A stretch of 52,618 bases of DNA. Origin: an uncultured Saprospiraceae bacterium (GTDB lineage Bacteria; Bacteroidota; Bacteroidia; Chitinophagales; Saprospiraceae). Below are positions 24,329 through 33,886 of this stretch, piece after piece; within the stretch, counting starts at the first letter, position 1, and every line of letters starts with the position of its first letter. The stretch spans positions 1-52,618 of the forward strand of contig CALLXF010000040.1 of the NCBI GenBank assembly GCA_938015805.1. Reading direction: 5' to 3'. Under the pieces are notes generated by a model. That model was not told the origin of the DNA, did not search any database, and was given only the letters and a program-made list of their open reading frames with translations. The position numbers and the translations under genes are program-made.

Positions 24329-24432
24329 CTTGGAGATTCTAATTTTCTTGATTTATTTTTAAAATTCTCTTAACCATCCATAACCAAAAACATAAAACTG
24401 TCTGATAAAAAAGATAAAATTTAACCGATCTA

Positions 24433-25341
24433 ATGCGTTTAGAAAGTACCTTTGTGCAACCTAAGAGCTATGAGACTTTGATAAAAGATCGAGATATAAA
24501 AATTATAGAATGCCCTAGAGACGCCATGCAAGGGCTGCATGATTTTGTTTCTACCCCTATCAAAGCAAAGTATATTAATAAATTATTAGAGGTCGGATTT
24601 GATACTTTAGATTTTGGAAGTTTTGTTTCCCCTAAGGCCATACCACAGCTCAGAGACACTGCAGAAGTTTTAAATCTTCTGGATATCGATAACAGTCCGA
24701 CAGATTTACTCGCTATCGTGGCAAATCTTAGAGGAGCGTTAAATGCCTCTCAGTTTCCTCAGATAAAATACCTCGGCTACCCATTTTCCATCTCAGAAAC
24801 ATTTCAGCTCAGAAATACTAATGCCACATTAGAGGAATCTTTAGAGCGAGTAATGGATATTTACGAAATCACTCTTGCCCATAATAAGGAACTGGTAATT
24901 TATATATCTATGGGTTTTGGAAATCCTTATGGTGATACCTGGAATACAGAAATTGTAGAACGATGGGTCCATCAGCTAGCGAGCTATGGTATAGAAATAT
25001 TTTTACTTAGTGATACAGTGGGAGTCGCAAAACCAGAAAGTATAGAATATCTTTTTTCCGAACTGATCCCTGAGAATCCGGACCTAGAAATCGGAGGACA
25101 TTTCCATACAACCATCGATACATGGGAAGAAAAAGTACATGCGGCTTTCGCCAATGGTTGTACTCGTTTCGATGGAACCATAAAAGGATACGGAGGCTGT
25201 CCAATGGCCCAAAATGATCTAGTAGGAAACATGCCGTCGGAGTTTCTTATCCAATATGCCCAGAAGCATAATCTTAATTTTAACCTTGATCTTAATGCCT
25301 ACAAAGAAGCAATGGAAATTGCAAAGGAAATATTTGTTTAG
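24433..25341 (+). CDS. Hydroxymethylglutaryl-CoA lyase
   Basis: 302 residues, typical size. TIM-barrel HMGL-like family. The N-terminal catalytic motif reads IIECPRDAMQG (family: EVGPRDGLQ), preserving the Arg-Asp pair that binds substrate and metal. GGHFHTT supplies the metal-binding His pair, and GYGGCPMAQNDLVGNMPSEFL is the signature with the catalytic Cys and a conserved Asn. It cleaves 3-hydroxy-3-methylglutaryl-CoA to acetyl-CoA and acetoacetate in leucine degradation. The CPRDAMQ start is slightly atypical, so a related aldol lyase (2-isopropylmalate-type fold) is a less likely alternative. No other leucine-pathway gene lies nearby. Confidence 0.87.
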   Translation: MRLESTFVQPKSYETLIKDRDIKIIECPRDAMQGLHDFVSTPIKAKYINKLLEVGFDTLDFGSFVSPKAIPQLRDTAEVLNLLDIDNSPTDLLAIVANLRGALNASQFPQIKYLGYPFSISETFQLRNTNATLEESLERVMDIYEITLAHNKELVIYISMGFGNPYGDTWNTEIVERWVHQLASYGIEIFLLSDTVGVAKPESIEYLFSELIPENPDLEIGGHFHTTIDTWEEKVHAAFANGCTRFDGTIKGYGGCPMAQNDLVGNMPSEFLIQYAQKHNLNFNLDLNAYKEAMEIAKEIFV

Positions 25342-25492
25342 TGTTTATTATTGAGATCTATAGATTGTAGACTTTTGGGATGTTAGGCTTTTACATGCTA
25401 GATGCTCAGAATATTACTGTTACCAATTTTTTATAGGTTCAGATCTTTTAGAATAAATTATCTATTATTTCCATACTTTAAGCTATTAGATT

Positions 25493-26332
25493 CTACATCT
25501 TTTTCACCTGCTTAAAGTAAACATTCATTACCATACCACCTACTATAAGAACCATTCCTAATAGTGCCACGATTCCATAAGATTCCCGAAAGATAAAGTA
25601 ACCAATACATCCTGAAAAAATCAGTTCCAGATATTTAAAAGGAGCGAGAATACTCGCTTCCTCTAGCTGAAATGCTCTAGTCATAAATAGCTGCCCTATT
25701 AATCCAAAAATTCCAATGCCTATAACGGACCACCACTCTATGCCTATAGGCATCCTAAAACAAGTTATAAAACATATCCCGCTGATCGTGGCGGTCATCA
25801 TAAAATAATTGATGATAGTTAGATAATGCTCTCTCGATCCTAGGTATCTGATAAGTACAAAAACCATCCCTACTAATATCGCAGAAACTATTACCAACGA
25901 AAAACTAAAAAGATCTATCCGATAATCAAATCCCTTTAATACGAGTACTCCTGTAAAAGCAATAGCAAAGCTTATCCACTGCTTGATATTTACTTTCTCC
26001 TGTAAATAATAAACCGCCAGTATGGCCCCGAAAATAGGCCCAAGATATCTTATAGAGATAGCCGACCCCAAAGGAATCCGCTGTATAGCCCAGAAAAAAG
26101 CAGCTAAGGAAACCAGACCTAATATCGCTCTAAGAAGTAACAATTTAGGATTATTACCGATTCTATTTATTTTATGATAAACCATGTAGGGAAAAATAAA
26201 TATAAGCGATCCCGCAGCTCTAAAAAACACAACTTGCATCGGATGCATCGTGCTTAGATATTTTGCCATAACATTCATCATAGAAAATGCAATAACAGCG
26301 ATGATGATAAAACCGACTCCTTTTGTAAACAT
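25493..26332 (-). CDS. EamA/DMT-superfamily permease
   Basis: 279 residues with ten predicted membrane helices arranged as two EamA repeats, beginning FIIIAVIAFSMMNVMAKYLSTMHPMQVVFFRAAG and repeating near SFSLVIVSAILVGMVFVLIRYLGS. Key pattern FRA...LRAILGLVS and RYLGPIFGAILAVYYLQEKV fits drug/metabolite exporters of the RhaT/YdcZ type. It moves small metabolites across the inner membrane; the substrate is unknown. Transcribed alone, divergent from the amidohydrolase gene. Confidence 0.9.
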   Translation of the reverse strand: MFTKGVGFIIIAVIAFSMMNVMAKYLSTMHPMQVVFFRAAGSLIFIFPYMVYHKINRIGNNPKLLLLRAILGLVSLAAFFWAIQRIPLGSAISIRYLGPIFGAILAVYYLQEKVNIKQWISFAIAFTGVLVLKGFDYRIDLFSFSLVIVSAILVGMVFVLIRYLGSREHYLTIINYFMMTATISGICFITCFRMPIGIEWWSVIGIGIFGLIGQLFMTRAFQLEEASILAPFKYLELIFSGCIGYFIFRESYGIVALLGMVLIVGGMVMNVYFKQVKKM

Positions 26333-26407
26333 CTATAAAATTACTAATCTCCTTATCCAACCATTAGTATAATTTAAGTTTTTACATTTATAATACAAAT
26401 CCATATT

Positions 26408-28093
26408 ATGCGTAACTCTATTCTATCTATATTTTTGTTCATCTTTCTGTTTTCTTGTAATTCAGAAACTCATTATGACCTTATAATTACTAATGCAAAA
26501 ATTTACACTGTAAATGCAGATCAAGAATGGGCAGAAGCAATCGCTATCACAGATGGGAAAGTAGTAGCAATAGGAACTCAGGATTCTATTGGCCGAAAGG
26601 CTAATAATGTAATAGATGCGAAAGGTCATTTTATTATGCCGGGTTTTATAGAAGGTCACGGACACTTCTCAGGTATGGGAGAGATGCTTATAAATCTAAA
26701 TTTACTCCGTAGTAAATCATGGGAAGAAATAATCAGTCAAGTGCAAGAAAAATCTAAGACTGCAAAACCTGGAGAATGGATAGAGGGAAGAGGATGGCAT
26801 CAAGAAAAATGGGATTCTATAGATATCAGAAACATCAACGGTTATCCATACCACACCAAACTAAGCAAAATCTCACCTGATAATCCTGTGATCCTTTATC
26901 ATGCCAGCGGACATTCTCTTTTTGCAAATGAGGCAGCTATGAAAGAAGCAGGAATAACAAAAGAAACAATTCCTCCAATGGGCGGAGCTATTATCAGAGA
27001 TAGTGATGGAGCTGCTATCGGAGTTTTTGAGGAACGAGCGATGAACCTAATCTCTCGAGCTCATCTTAAATATGAACAAGGACTCAGTAAAGATGCATTA
27101 GAAAATAAATGGTACGCTGGTATCAGTCTGGCTCAAGAAGAATGTTTACAAAAAGGAATTACCTCATTCCAGGATGCAGGATCCAAATTCAATGAATTAG
27201 ATAAATACGAAAAACTTGCTTTGGACGGAAAGCTAGACATCCGCTTATGGGCAATGGTCAGACACACTCATGATCAGATGGATGGGCAGTTAGAACAATA
27301 TAAAAAGCAAGGAGTAGGAAATAATTTTTACTCTTGTACTGCTATCAAATCTGAACTGGATGGAGCCTTGGGTTCATTTGGAGCATGGCTGCTGGAAGAT
27401 TATACAGATAAGCCAGGATTTGTGGGGCAAAATACGACCGAGATAGAAGAGCTAGAACAGATCGCTCAACTTGCAAAAAATAATGATATGCAACTTTGTA
27501 TCCATGCTATCGGGGATCGCGGAAATAGAGCTTCTTTAGATGTGATAGAAAAATTTACAAGCCCTGATCAAGATCACCGCTGGCGTATCGAGCATGCCCA
27601 ACATTTACATCCTAATGATATTCCTCGATTTAAAACTAGTGGGACCATTGCTTCTATGCAAGCTATTCATTGTACCTCTGATGCTCCTTTTGTGGAAAAA
27701 AGACTAGGCCTTAAAAGATCAAAAGAGGGAGCCTATGCCTGGCGATCTTTAATCGATGCAGGAGCAATAGTAACCAATGGAACTGATGCCCCAGTAGAAG
27801 ATGTCGATCCGATCGAATGCTATTATGCTTCTGTGACTCGTAAACGTATCGATAATGGTTTTGAATTTTTTCCAGAACAGAAGATGACTCGTCAGGAGGC
27901 AATCGCTTCTTACACAATTAATAACGCCTATGCTGTTTTTGAGGAAGATATAAAAGGAAGTTTAGAAATAGGGAAAGTTGCAGATCTAGTTATGCTATCT
28001 GAGAATCTAATCGACTGTGATGACAATGATATTTTAAATACGGAAGTGCTTATGACCATGGTCGATGGTATCATAAAGTATGAGAATAAATAA
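26408..28093 (+). CDS. YtcJ-like amidohydrolase lipoprotein
   Basis: 561 residues. Lipobox leader (FLFSC, Cys17) places it at a membrane. The Amidohydro_3 fold follows: DLIITNAKIYTVN at the N-terminal beta-sandwich, FIEGHGHFSGMG (metal His pair), CIHAIGDRGNRASLDV, IEHAQHLHPNDIPRFK, and NGTDAPVEDVDP with the metal-binding Asp; the ending DLVMLSENL strand closes the sandwich. Relatives include YtcJ and the NfdA formamidase group, which hydrolyse C-N bonds in amides. The substrate is not predictable. No partner gene; HMA-MauE gene follows 115 bases later on the same strand. Confidence 0.9.
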   Translation: MRNSILSIFLFIFLFSCNSETHYDLIITNAKIYTVNADQEWAEAIAITDGKVVAIGTQDSIGRKANNVIDAKGHFIMPGFIEGHGHFSGMGEMLINLNLLRSKSWEEIISQVQEKSKTAKPGEWIEGRGWHQEKWDSIDIRNINGYPYHTKLSKISPDNPVILYHASGHSLFANEAAMKEAGITKETIPPMGGAIIRDSDGAAIGVFEERAMNLISRAHLKYEQGLSKDALENKWYAGISLAQEECLQKGITSFQDAGSKFNELDKYEKLALDGKLDIRLWAMVRHTHDQMDGQLEQYKKQGVGNNFYSCTAIKSELDGALGSFGAWLLEDYTDKPGFVGQNTTEIEELEQIAQLAKNNDMQLCIHAIGDRGNRASLDVIEKFTSPDQDHRWRIEHAQHLHPNDIPRFKTSGTIASMQAIHCTSDAPFVEKRLGLKRSKEGAYAWRSLIDAGAIVTNGTDAPVEDVDPIECYYASVTRKRIDNGFEFFPEQKMTRQEAIASYTINNAYAVFEEDIKGSLEIGKVADLVMLSENLIDCDDNDILNTEVLMTMVDGIIKYENK

Positions 28094-28208
28094 ATATAAC
28101 CTAAAACAAAATTCTAAACTTCACTAACATTTAGAAGTAAGAATCAAGTTTTTATAATAACAAATCTAATTTGAGGAAAAGCAGAACCTTAAAAAATAAA
28201 ATACATTA

Positions 28209-28943
28209 ATGACACAAAATAAAACATATACGATCGATGGGATGACCTGTAACGGATGTGTTGCAAGTGTAAAAAAACAACTTGAGTCCATTCCGGAAAT
28301 CATAAACGCTGATGTGGATCTGACCTCTAAAACCGCTTCTATAAAAAGTAATTCTCTTGTGTCATTAGTCACACTCCGCTCTGCCCTATCTACAAAATAT
28401 AATATTGACCCAGTAGCAAAAAATCAAGAGGTAACGGTAAATAGTACTGCCTCTGAAAGTAAATTACAACAATTAAAGCCCTTACTTCTTATATTAAGTT
28501 ACATCACTGTAGCTAGTGTTTTACTACATTATAAAAGCGGAAATCTATCCTCAATAATGATAGATTTTATGGGACTGTTTTTTATTGTATTTAGCTTTTT
28601 TAAAATGCTAGATCTTAAGGGATTTCCGATATCATTTAGGATGTATGATCCATTGGCGAAAGCCATACCCATTTATGCAAACATATACCCCTTTATAGAG
28701 ACGGCACTCGGTTTAATGTTTTTAATGAGATATAATATTACCATAGCATTAATAGTGACTTTGATCATATTAAGTATTACTACTGTTGGGGTAATCCGTA
28801 CATTACTCGATAAGAAAAAAATACAATGTGCCTGTTTAGGAACTGCACTAAAACTACCAATGACAGAAGCCACCTTAATAGAAAACGGAATAATGTTAGT
28901 GATGGTAATTATAATGCTAAGTAAACAGTTTATACTTTTTTAA
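28209..28943 (+). CDS. HMA domain fused to MauE-like membrane domain
   Basis: 244 residues. Residues 1-72 are a heavy-metal-associated (HMA) domain with the metal-binding GMTCNGC motif (Cys14, Cys17). After a short linker, about 90-244 forms four membrane helices of the MauE/DoxX-like group, with a conserved QCACLG segment that could take part in thiol or metal chemistry. Fusions like this are known in Bacteroidota; a role in copper handling or in electron/thiol transfer across the membrane is inferred, not shown. It is convergent with the PorV-like gene, with a four-base overlap of the stops. Confidence 0.85.
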   Translation: MTQNKTYTIDGMTCNGCVASVKKQLESIPEIINADVDLTSKTASIKSNSLVSLVTLRSALSTKYNIDPVAKNQEVTVNSTASESKLQQLKPLLLILSYITVASVLLHYKSGNLSSIMIDFMGLFFIVFSFFKMLDLKGFPISFRMYDPLAKAIPIYANIYPFIETALGLMFLMRYNITIALIVTLIILSITTVGVIRTLLDKKKIQCACLGTALKLPMTEATLIENGIMLVMVIIMLSKQFILF

Positions 28944-30070
28944 AACTCCTCATTTGTAGCTGTAGACACGCGTTCTGCTAATTGCAATTTAAGAGATACA
29001 ATGTGAGAACTCAAAGCTCCTGAGACCTCACCTACATTTGCAAGGGCGTAATCGATACTGATCCTTCCTAGGTTTAATCCGAGTCCTATATTAGGCTGGA
29101 ATTCCAGAGATCTATTTTCTGTATTAATCTCATTTACGATACTTTGGATATTACCCATTCCTGCTCTGATAAAAACTTTACGACTAATCCCGACTTCTAA
29201 CCCGATCGTAGGATCGATATTTATTTTATCTCCAGAAAACACGCCTGCCTTAGTTCCATCAGTAGATATATTTAGATTAGCCTGGACGAGGTAGGACAAT
29301 TTTGGTTTCCCAAATTTATAAGCTCCACCTAGTATAAGTCTAGGTAAGGATAGTTCTGTACTACTTACTGGAATCTCGTTTCCTGTTTGCGTAAAAACAG
29401 CTTTGTCTTCCTCAGACATATTAAAACTCCATGCATTAAAAGTAGTCGTGATATCTTTTGCCATAATCCCCAGAGAGAGATTATTTTTTTTCCATTGCCA
29501 TCCTAGATCAAAACCAAAACCCCATGCTCCTCCAAAATCACCGATGGTTCTACGGATTATTTTTGCACTACCTCCGATACTCATCCCTGGCTTACCGATA
29601 GCTCTTGCATAAGAAAAAAGCACCGCTAGATCAGCAACAGAAAACGTAGATACATTATCAAAGTTTACACTTCCATCAGGACCGATCAGGTTTAAAGTAT
29701 TAGGAATATTATCCACTCCCATACGGATAATAGAAATACTCCCAAAAGATTTTTTCTCCTTGTCTAATCTTTTCCCAAATCCGAGATAATCATAACTCGC
29801 TATCGACCCAAACCATTCTGCATGCATAGCACTTATCTCAAATGGTGCATCGATATTAGATAACCCTGCTGGATTCCAGAATCCCGCAGTAATATCATCG
29901 ACATCGGCTACTACACTTCCAAACATCCCATGAGCTCTAGCTCCGACTCCTATATTTAGAAATTCGTTTACAAATTTAGGATTACCATCTTGAGCATGTA
30001 CACTCGGAAGCATTAGAAAACTGCTTAATAAAATAAACAGGTAAATCGCTATTTGACTATTGTATTTCAT
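28940..30070 (-). CDS. PorV/PorQ-family outer membrane protein
   Basis: 376 residues. Signal peptide 1-26 (ending VHAQ) followed by the family start NEFLNIGVGARAHGMFGSVVADVDDITAGFWNPAGL, then a FadL-like beta-barrel with alternating strands. PorV is the outer-membrane shuttle of the type IX secretion system; PorQ-like relatives are of less certain role. This protein belongs to the broad family rather than being certain PorV, but the presence of T9SS cargo proteins nearby fits. Transcribed alone; stops overlap the HMA-MauE gene by four bases. Confidence 0.82.
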   Translation of the reverse strand: MKYNSQIAIYLFILLSSFLMLPSVHAQDGNPKFVNEFLNIGVGARAHGMFGSVVADVDDITAGFWNPAGLSNIDAPFEISAMHAEWFGSIASYDYLGFGKRLDKEKKSFGSISIIRMGVDNIPNTLNLIGPDGSVNFDNVSTFSVADLAVLFSYARAIGKPGMSIGGSAKIIRRTIGDFGGAWGFGFDLGWQWKKNNLSLGIMAKDITTTFNAWSFNMSEEDKAVFTQTGNEIPVSSTELSLPRLILGGAYKFGKPKLSYLVQANLNISTDGTKAGVFSGDKINIDPTIGLEVGISRKVFIRAGMGNIQSIVNEINTENRSLEFQPNIGLGLNLGRISIDYALANVGEVSGALSSHIVSLKLQLAERVSTATNEEF

Positions 30071-30239
30071 TGATTCTCGTTGAAATTATATATAAAGATA
30101 AATTATAATATGTTATTTATCTAGTATATGTGGTATAGATGCTGGAACCATACTCTACGGAATTATTATCTTCATTTCCATAAAAGCTGCTCTAGCAGTC
30201 TCCCTAGTAACGATTTACTATTCTAATTATTATCATAAT

Positions 30240-31940
30240 ATGAGAAAGCTATTAATTTTTGTCACCTTAGTCGCATTACTAAATGCTTGTAAAACTGATC
30301 ATACAACTGCTCCGACCTATACTCCTACAAAGTATATATCAGTGGATTCTGCAGCAGTCGTAACGGCTCATCCGATCGCTAGCAAAATCGGTTTGCAGAT
30401 ATTAAGAGATGGTGGAAATGCGGTAGATGCTGCTATCGCTGTCCAGTTTGCCCTAGCAGTATGTTTTCCTGTTGCTGGAAATTTAGGCGGAGGAGGTTTT
30501 ATGGTATATCGTGATAAAAACGGAGCAGCGACTACATTAGATTTTAGAGAAATGGCTCCCGGATCTTCCACCATGGATATGTATTTAGATAAGGATGGTA
30601 ACGTAAATAACGAACTGGTCAGAAACGGTGCTCTTTCCGCAGGTGTACCTGGAACCGTAGCGGGGATGCATGAGGCTTTTGTAAAATATAGCCGTTTAAA
30701 AAATTGGGAGAAATTAGTACAGCCAGCAATCGATATCGCAACTAATAGATTTAAAATCACGGAGCGTCAGGCAAGCATGTATAATGATACTCGCTCTTCC
30801 TTTGTAAAGTATAATAGATATAGTCCTCCGATTATTAAATCTACGCCTTGGAAATCAGGAGATCTTTTTATTCAAGAGGACCTTGCTTTTACGCTTACGC
30901 GAATAAGAGACCTCCAAAGAGATGGGTTTTATAAAGGAGATGTCGCTAATCTGATCGTTGAAGAAATGAATGCGACTAATGGTCAAATATCACTAGATGA
31001 TCTGAGTTCTTATGAGGCTAAATGGAGAGATCCTATTACATGCGATTTTGATGGGTATACTATTTATTCCATGCCTCCACCTTCGAGTGGTGGAATTGCC
31101 TTATGCCAGCTTTTTGAGATGGTAGAACCGTATAACCTAGAACAGTATGGCATGCACTCTACTCGAGCCATGCACATAATGATCGAGGCAGAAAGAAGGG
31201 TTTTTGCGGATCGTGCTAGGCATCTCGGAGACAGTGATTTTTATGATGTTCCCAGCACTACTCTACTCGATCCTTCTTACCTAAAAAATAGAATGTCCAC
31301 TGTAGGATTGGCGAAAGCCGGAAAATCAAAAAATGTAAAAGCAGGACAAATAAAAGAAAGTACAGAGACCACCCATTTTTCTATCGTCGATGCAGAAGGA
31401 AATGCAGTGTCCATAACTACGACTATAAACGGAGCATTCGGATCTAAGCAGTTTGTAAAAGGTGCTGGATTCTTGTTAAATAATGAGATGGATGATTTCT
31501 CCGCAAAACCGGGATCTCCTAATTTGTACGGCTTATTAGGGGCTGAAGCCAATAAAATAGAACCTAAGAAAAGAATGCTCAGTTCGATGACACCGACCAT
31601 AATTTCTAAAAATGGAAAACTAAAAATGATCTTAGGAACACCTGGCGGATCTACAATTATTACTAGTGTTTTCCAGACAGCCTTAAACATAATCGAATTC
31701 AAAAAAGATATCAAAACAGCGAGCGACGCTCCTCGATTCCATCACCAGTGGTTACCTGATTCTATTATGATAGAAAAAAATCTTTTTAGTTCAATAGCTT
31801 TAAAAAAGCTGGAAGATATGGGACATAATTTTAAAGAGGTATCTGCCATCGGTAAAGTGGAAACCATCTGGATAAACGATGATGGAAAAATAGAAGCTGT
31901 AGCTGATAGAAGAGCCGATGATCACGCTGCAGGATATTAG
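30240..31940 (+). CDS. ggt: Gamma-glutamyltransferase (lipoprotein)
   Basis: 566 residues, full length. Lipobox leader (LLNAC, Cys17). The large-subunit part shows GLQILRDGGNAVDAAIA and NLGGGGFMV and DFREMAPG (glutamate-binding Arg). The small subunit starts at Thr377 in STETTHFSIVD; this Thr is the expected autocleavage site and nucleophile, preceded by Glu instead of the Gln of the E. coli enzyme. MLSSMTPTII and LGTPGGSTIITS complete the active-site pocket. It hydrolyses or transfers gamma-glutamyl groups of glutathione and related peptides in the periplasm or at the surface. Confidence 0.95.
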   Translation: MRKLLIFVTLVALLNACKTDHTTAPTYTPTKYISVDSAAVVTAHPIASKIGLQILRDGGNAVDAAIAVQFALAVCFPVAGNLGGGGFMVYRDKNGAATTLDFREMAPGSSTMDMYLDKDGNVNNELVRNGALSAGVPGTVAGMHEAFVKYSRLKNWEKLVQPAIDIATNRFKITERQASMYNDTRSSFVKYNRYSPPIIKSTPWKSGDLFIQEDLAFTLTRIRDLQRDGFYKGDVANLIVEEMNATNGQISLDDLSSYEAKWRDPITCDFDGYTIYSMPPPSSGGIALCQLFEMVEPYNLEQYGMHSTRAMHIMIEAERRVFADRARHLGDSDFYDVPSTTLLDPSYLKNRMSTVGLAKAGKSKNVKAGQIKESTETTHFSIVDAEGNAVSITTTINGAFGSKQFVKGAGFLLNNEMDDFSAKPGSPNLYGLLGAEANKIEPKKRMLSSMTPTIISKNGKLKMILGTPGGSTIITSVFQTALNIIEFKKDIKTASDAPRFHHQWLPDSIMIEKNLFSSIALKKLEDMGHNFKEVSAIGKVETIWINDDGKIEAVADRRADDHAAGY

Positions 31941-31979
31941 TTATAAACAATTAAGGATAAAATATAATTATTGTCAAGT

Positions 31980-33713
31980 ATGAATAAGAATATATTTACA
32001 TTAATAATCTGGGTCTGCATTTCTCAAAGTCTATATGGGCAAATATGCCCAAACGACCCACCGCAAAATATGTTTTTGGCAGATTCTCCATGGCCCATCT
32101 ATCATAGGAATAATTATGCACAGTCTTCTACTTGTTATACTGGGCCTAAAGATGGAGACAGTTTAAGGACTGTTACTAAAAACGAAATACAAGGAGGGAC
32201 CTCTCCTTGGGTGTATATGACTGACAAATACTCAAATGGTGATAGAGCATTACTTTATTCCAACTCTACCCACGTATTTAAGTTGGTCGATTTGGGTGAT
32301 GAGATTGTTACTGTTGATAGCTTACGAATTGATTTTGATCCTTTTCAGAGCTTTGGTTGGAATTTCCTATTGACAAAAAACAAAGTGTGGTTTACTTATG
32401 ATCCTAAGTTCAATCCTTCCAATAACCAATTTACAAGACTATTTAAGCTATCGGATGCAGATACCACGGATATATTTTCTGAAATTGTCGTTTTAGATAC
32501 GTTCAATTTTGGGGACTATGGGATAAATAGAGTGCAACACTACAGCATCAATTATGATGGAAGCTTGGTTTTTAATAGTGACAATAACACAGACGAAGGA
32601 TACGGAACAGTGGGAGTCATATCGCAGGACTTTCAACTGCTGGATACCCTGAGATTTAGTACGACAGCTGATGAAATAACCAATCACAATGCTTTCCCGA
32701 TTGATGAAAATAATTCATTTTACATTACCACAAATAAGCGACTGATTAAATTTGCTTGGGACGGGCAAGAACTATCGATTGATTGGCAAGTCAACTACGA
32801 TTTTGTGGGTGACGGCCCTGTTGGCACATTTGCAGAGGGGAGTGGTACTACGCCCACCCTTATGGGCTGGGGTGAAGGGAATGATAAACTTGTCATCATG
32901 TCTGACGGTCATAATCAAAATAATCTGGTAGCCTTTTGGAGGGAAGTTCCTGATGACTGGCAAGGAATTGCAGGGATGGACATCCGTTTTGCCGGGGCTA
33001 TACAATTACCTGCGGCAGAATCATTTAGTAACACATTTCAATCTATTGAGAATTCTCCATCTGTATATAGCTACGATGTAGCTATTGCTCAATTCAACGG
33101 TTTCCTTGGTTATGATTGTAACAACTTCAAAGGGGTTCAAAAACTAAGTTGGAATACAGAAATGAATCAATTTGAAATAAGTTGGGTGAATAGCGACATA
33201 AATATGAATGGGGTCCTTACCTACAGCGAAGGCTCTAATACGGTGTACTGTAGTGGGAAAGAAGAAGACTGTAATTATTATTATTACGGGCTCGACTGGG
33301 AGACTGGCGAATTGAATTTTAGATACTTGTTAGGACCTGAAGGCACATTCTTAGACGACCCATTTTACGATGCAGGCAATAATAATATTATTGATGAAGA
33401 TGGAAACATCTACTTTGCTGGTGGTGCTTCGTTGGTTAAACTGGAGATTGTAGAACGATCAACATCTACCTTTGAGCTAGACTTTGAGATAAAAGTAGAT
33501 TTATTTCCAAATCCTACAAAAGGTGCAATCAAAATTGACACTAAAAATGACATAATTGAAAAATCGGTTTTTGGTATCAATGGAGAATTGGTACTGAGCT
33601 CTTATGATAATCAGCCAATAATTGATTTATCGAATTTAGCAACAGGTATTTATTTTGTCAAAATAACATTAAGTCATGGAATATCTGTTCATAAGATAGT
33701 AAAAGGAAACTGA
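31980..33713 (+). CDS. T9SS-exported protein, beta-propeller-like, unknown
   Basis: 577 residues from the ATG at 31980; a TTG three codons earlier is less likely. Signal peptide 1-21 (ending SLYGQ), then PWPIYHRNNYAQSS and repeated beta-strand motifs with Trp/Gly and acidic residues that suggest a beta-propeller (PQQ-like or quinoprotein-like), though no blade motif is clear enough to name. Residues about 500-577 are a type-A T9SS sorting domain (VDLFPNPTKGAIKI, ending IVKGN). It is therefore displayed or released at the cell surface. It sits 39 bases after ggt, possibly in one transcript. Function is not assigned. Confidence 0.78.
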   Translation: MNKNIFTLIIWVCISQSLYGQICPNDPPQNMFLADSPWPIYHRNNYAQSSTCYTGPKDGDSLRTVTKNEIQGGTSPWVYMTDKYSNGDRALLYSNSTHVFKLVDLGDEIVTVDSLRIDFDPFQSFGWNFLLTKNKVWFTYDPKFNPSNNQFTRLFKLSDADTTDIFSEIVVLDTFNFGDYGINRVQHYSINYDGSLVFNSDNNTDEGYGTVGVISQDFQLLDTLRFSTTADEITNHNAFPIDENNSFYITTNKRLIKFAWDGQELSIDWQVNYDFVGDGPVGTFAEGSGTTPTLMGWGEGNDKLVIMSDGHNQNNLVAFWREVPDDWQGIAGMDIRFAGAIQLPAAESFSNTFQSIENSPSVYSYDVAIAQFNGFLGYDCNNFKGVQKLSWNTEMNQFEISWVNSDINMNGVLTYSEGSNTVYCSGKEEDCNYYYYGLDWETGELNFRYLLGPEGTFLDDPFYDAGNNNIIDEDGNIYFAGGASLVKLEIVERSTSTFELDFEIKVDLFPNPTKGAIKIDTKNDIIEKSVFGINGELVLSSYDNQPIIDLSNLATGIYFVKITLSHGISVHKIVKGN

Positions 33714-33886
33714 ATATAACATGAGATATAATGGAAACTTTGTTACCGCCGCGGCCTGCTTATATCACCGATCCGTGATCATTTAGGGGAAGGAGGGTTT
33801 AAAAACGACTAATTTTTAGCTCCTTATCCAAACAAAAAAATAAAAGGGCTGTTATCAAAAGGACTACTATTCAAAAAACTATTTCT

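Noticed and set aside
25621-25660. Inverted repeat GGAGCGAG/CTCGCTTCC inside the EamA permease gene
   Set aside because: It lies in coding sequence and fits the codon pattern of the permease; no independent role suggested.
26580-26600. TTGGCCGAAAGGCTAA as another copy of the GGCGAAAGCC word
   Set aside because: It has two changes within the core and was not counted, nor were GGCTGTCGCCAAT near 16265 and TTGGCGGCAAGCC near 36643.
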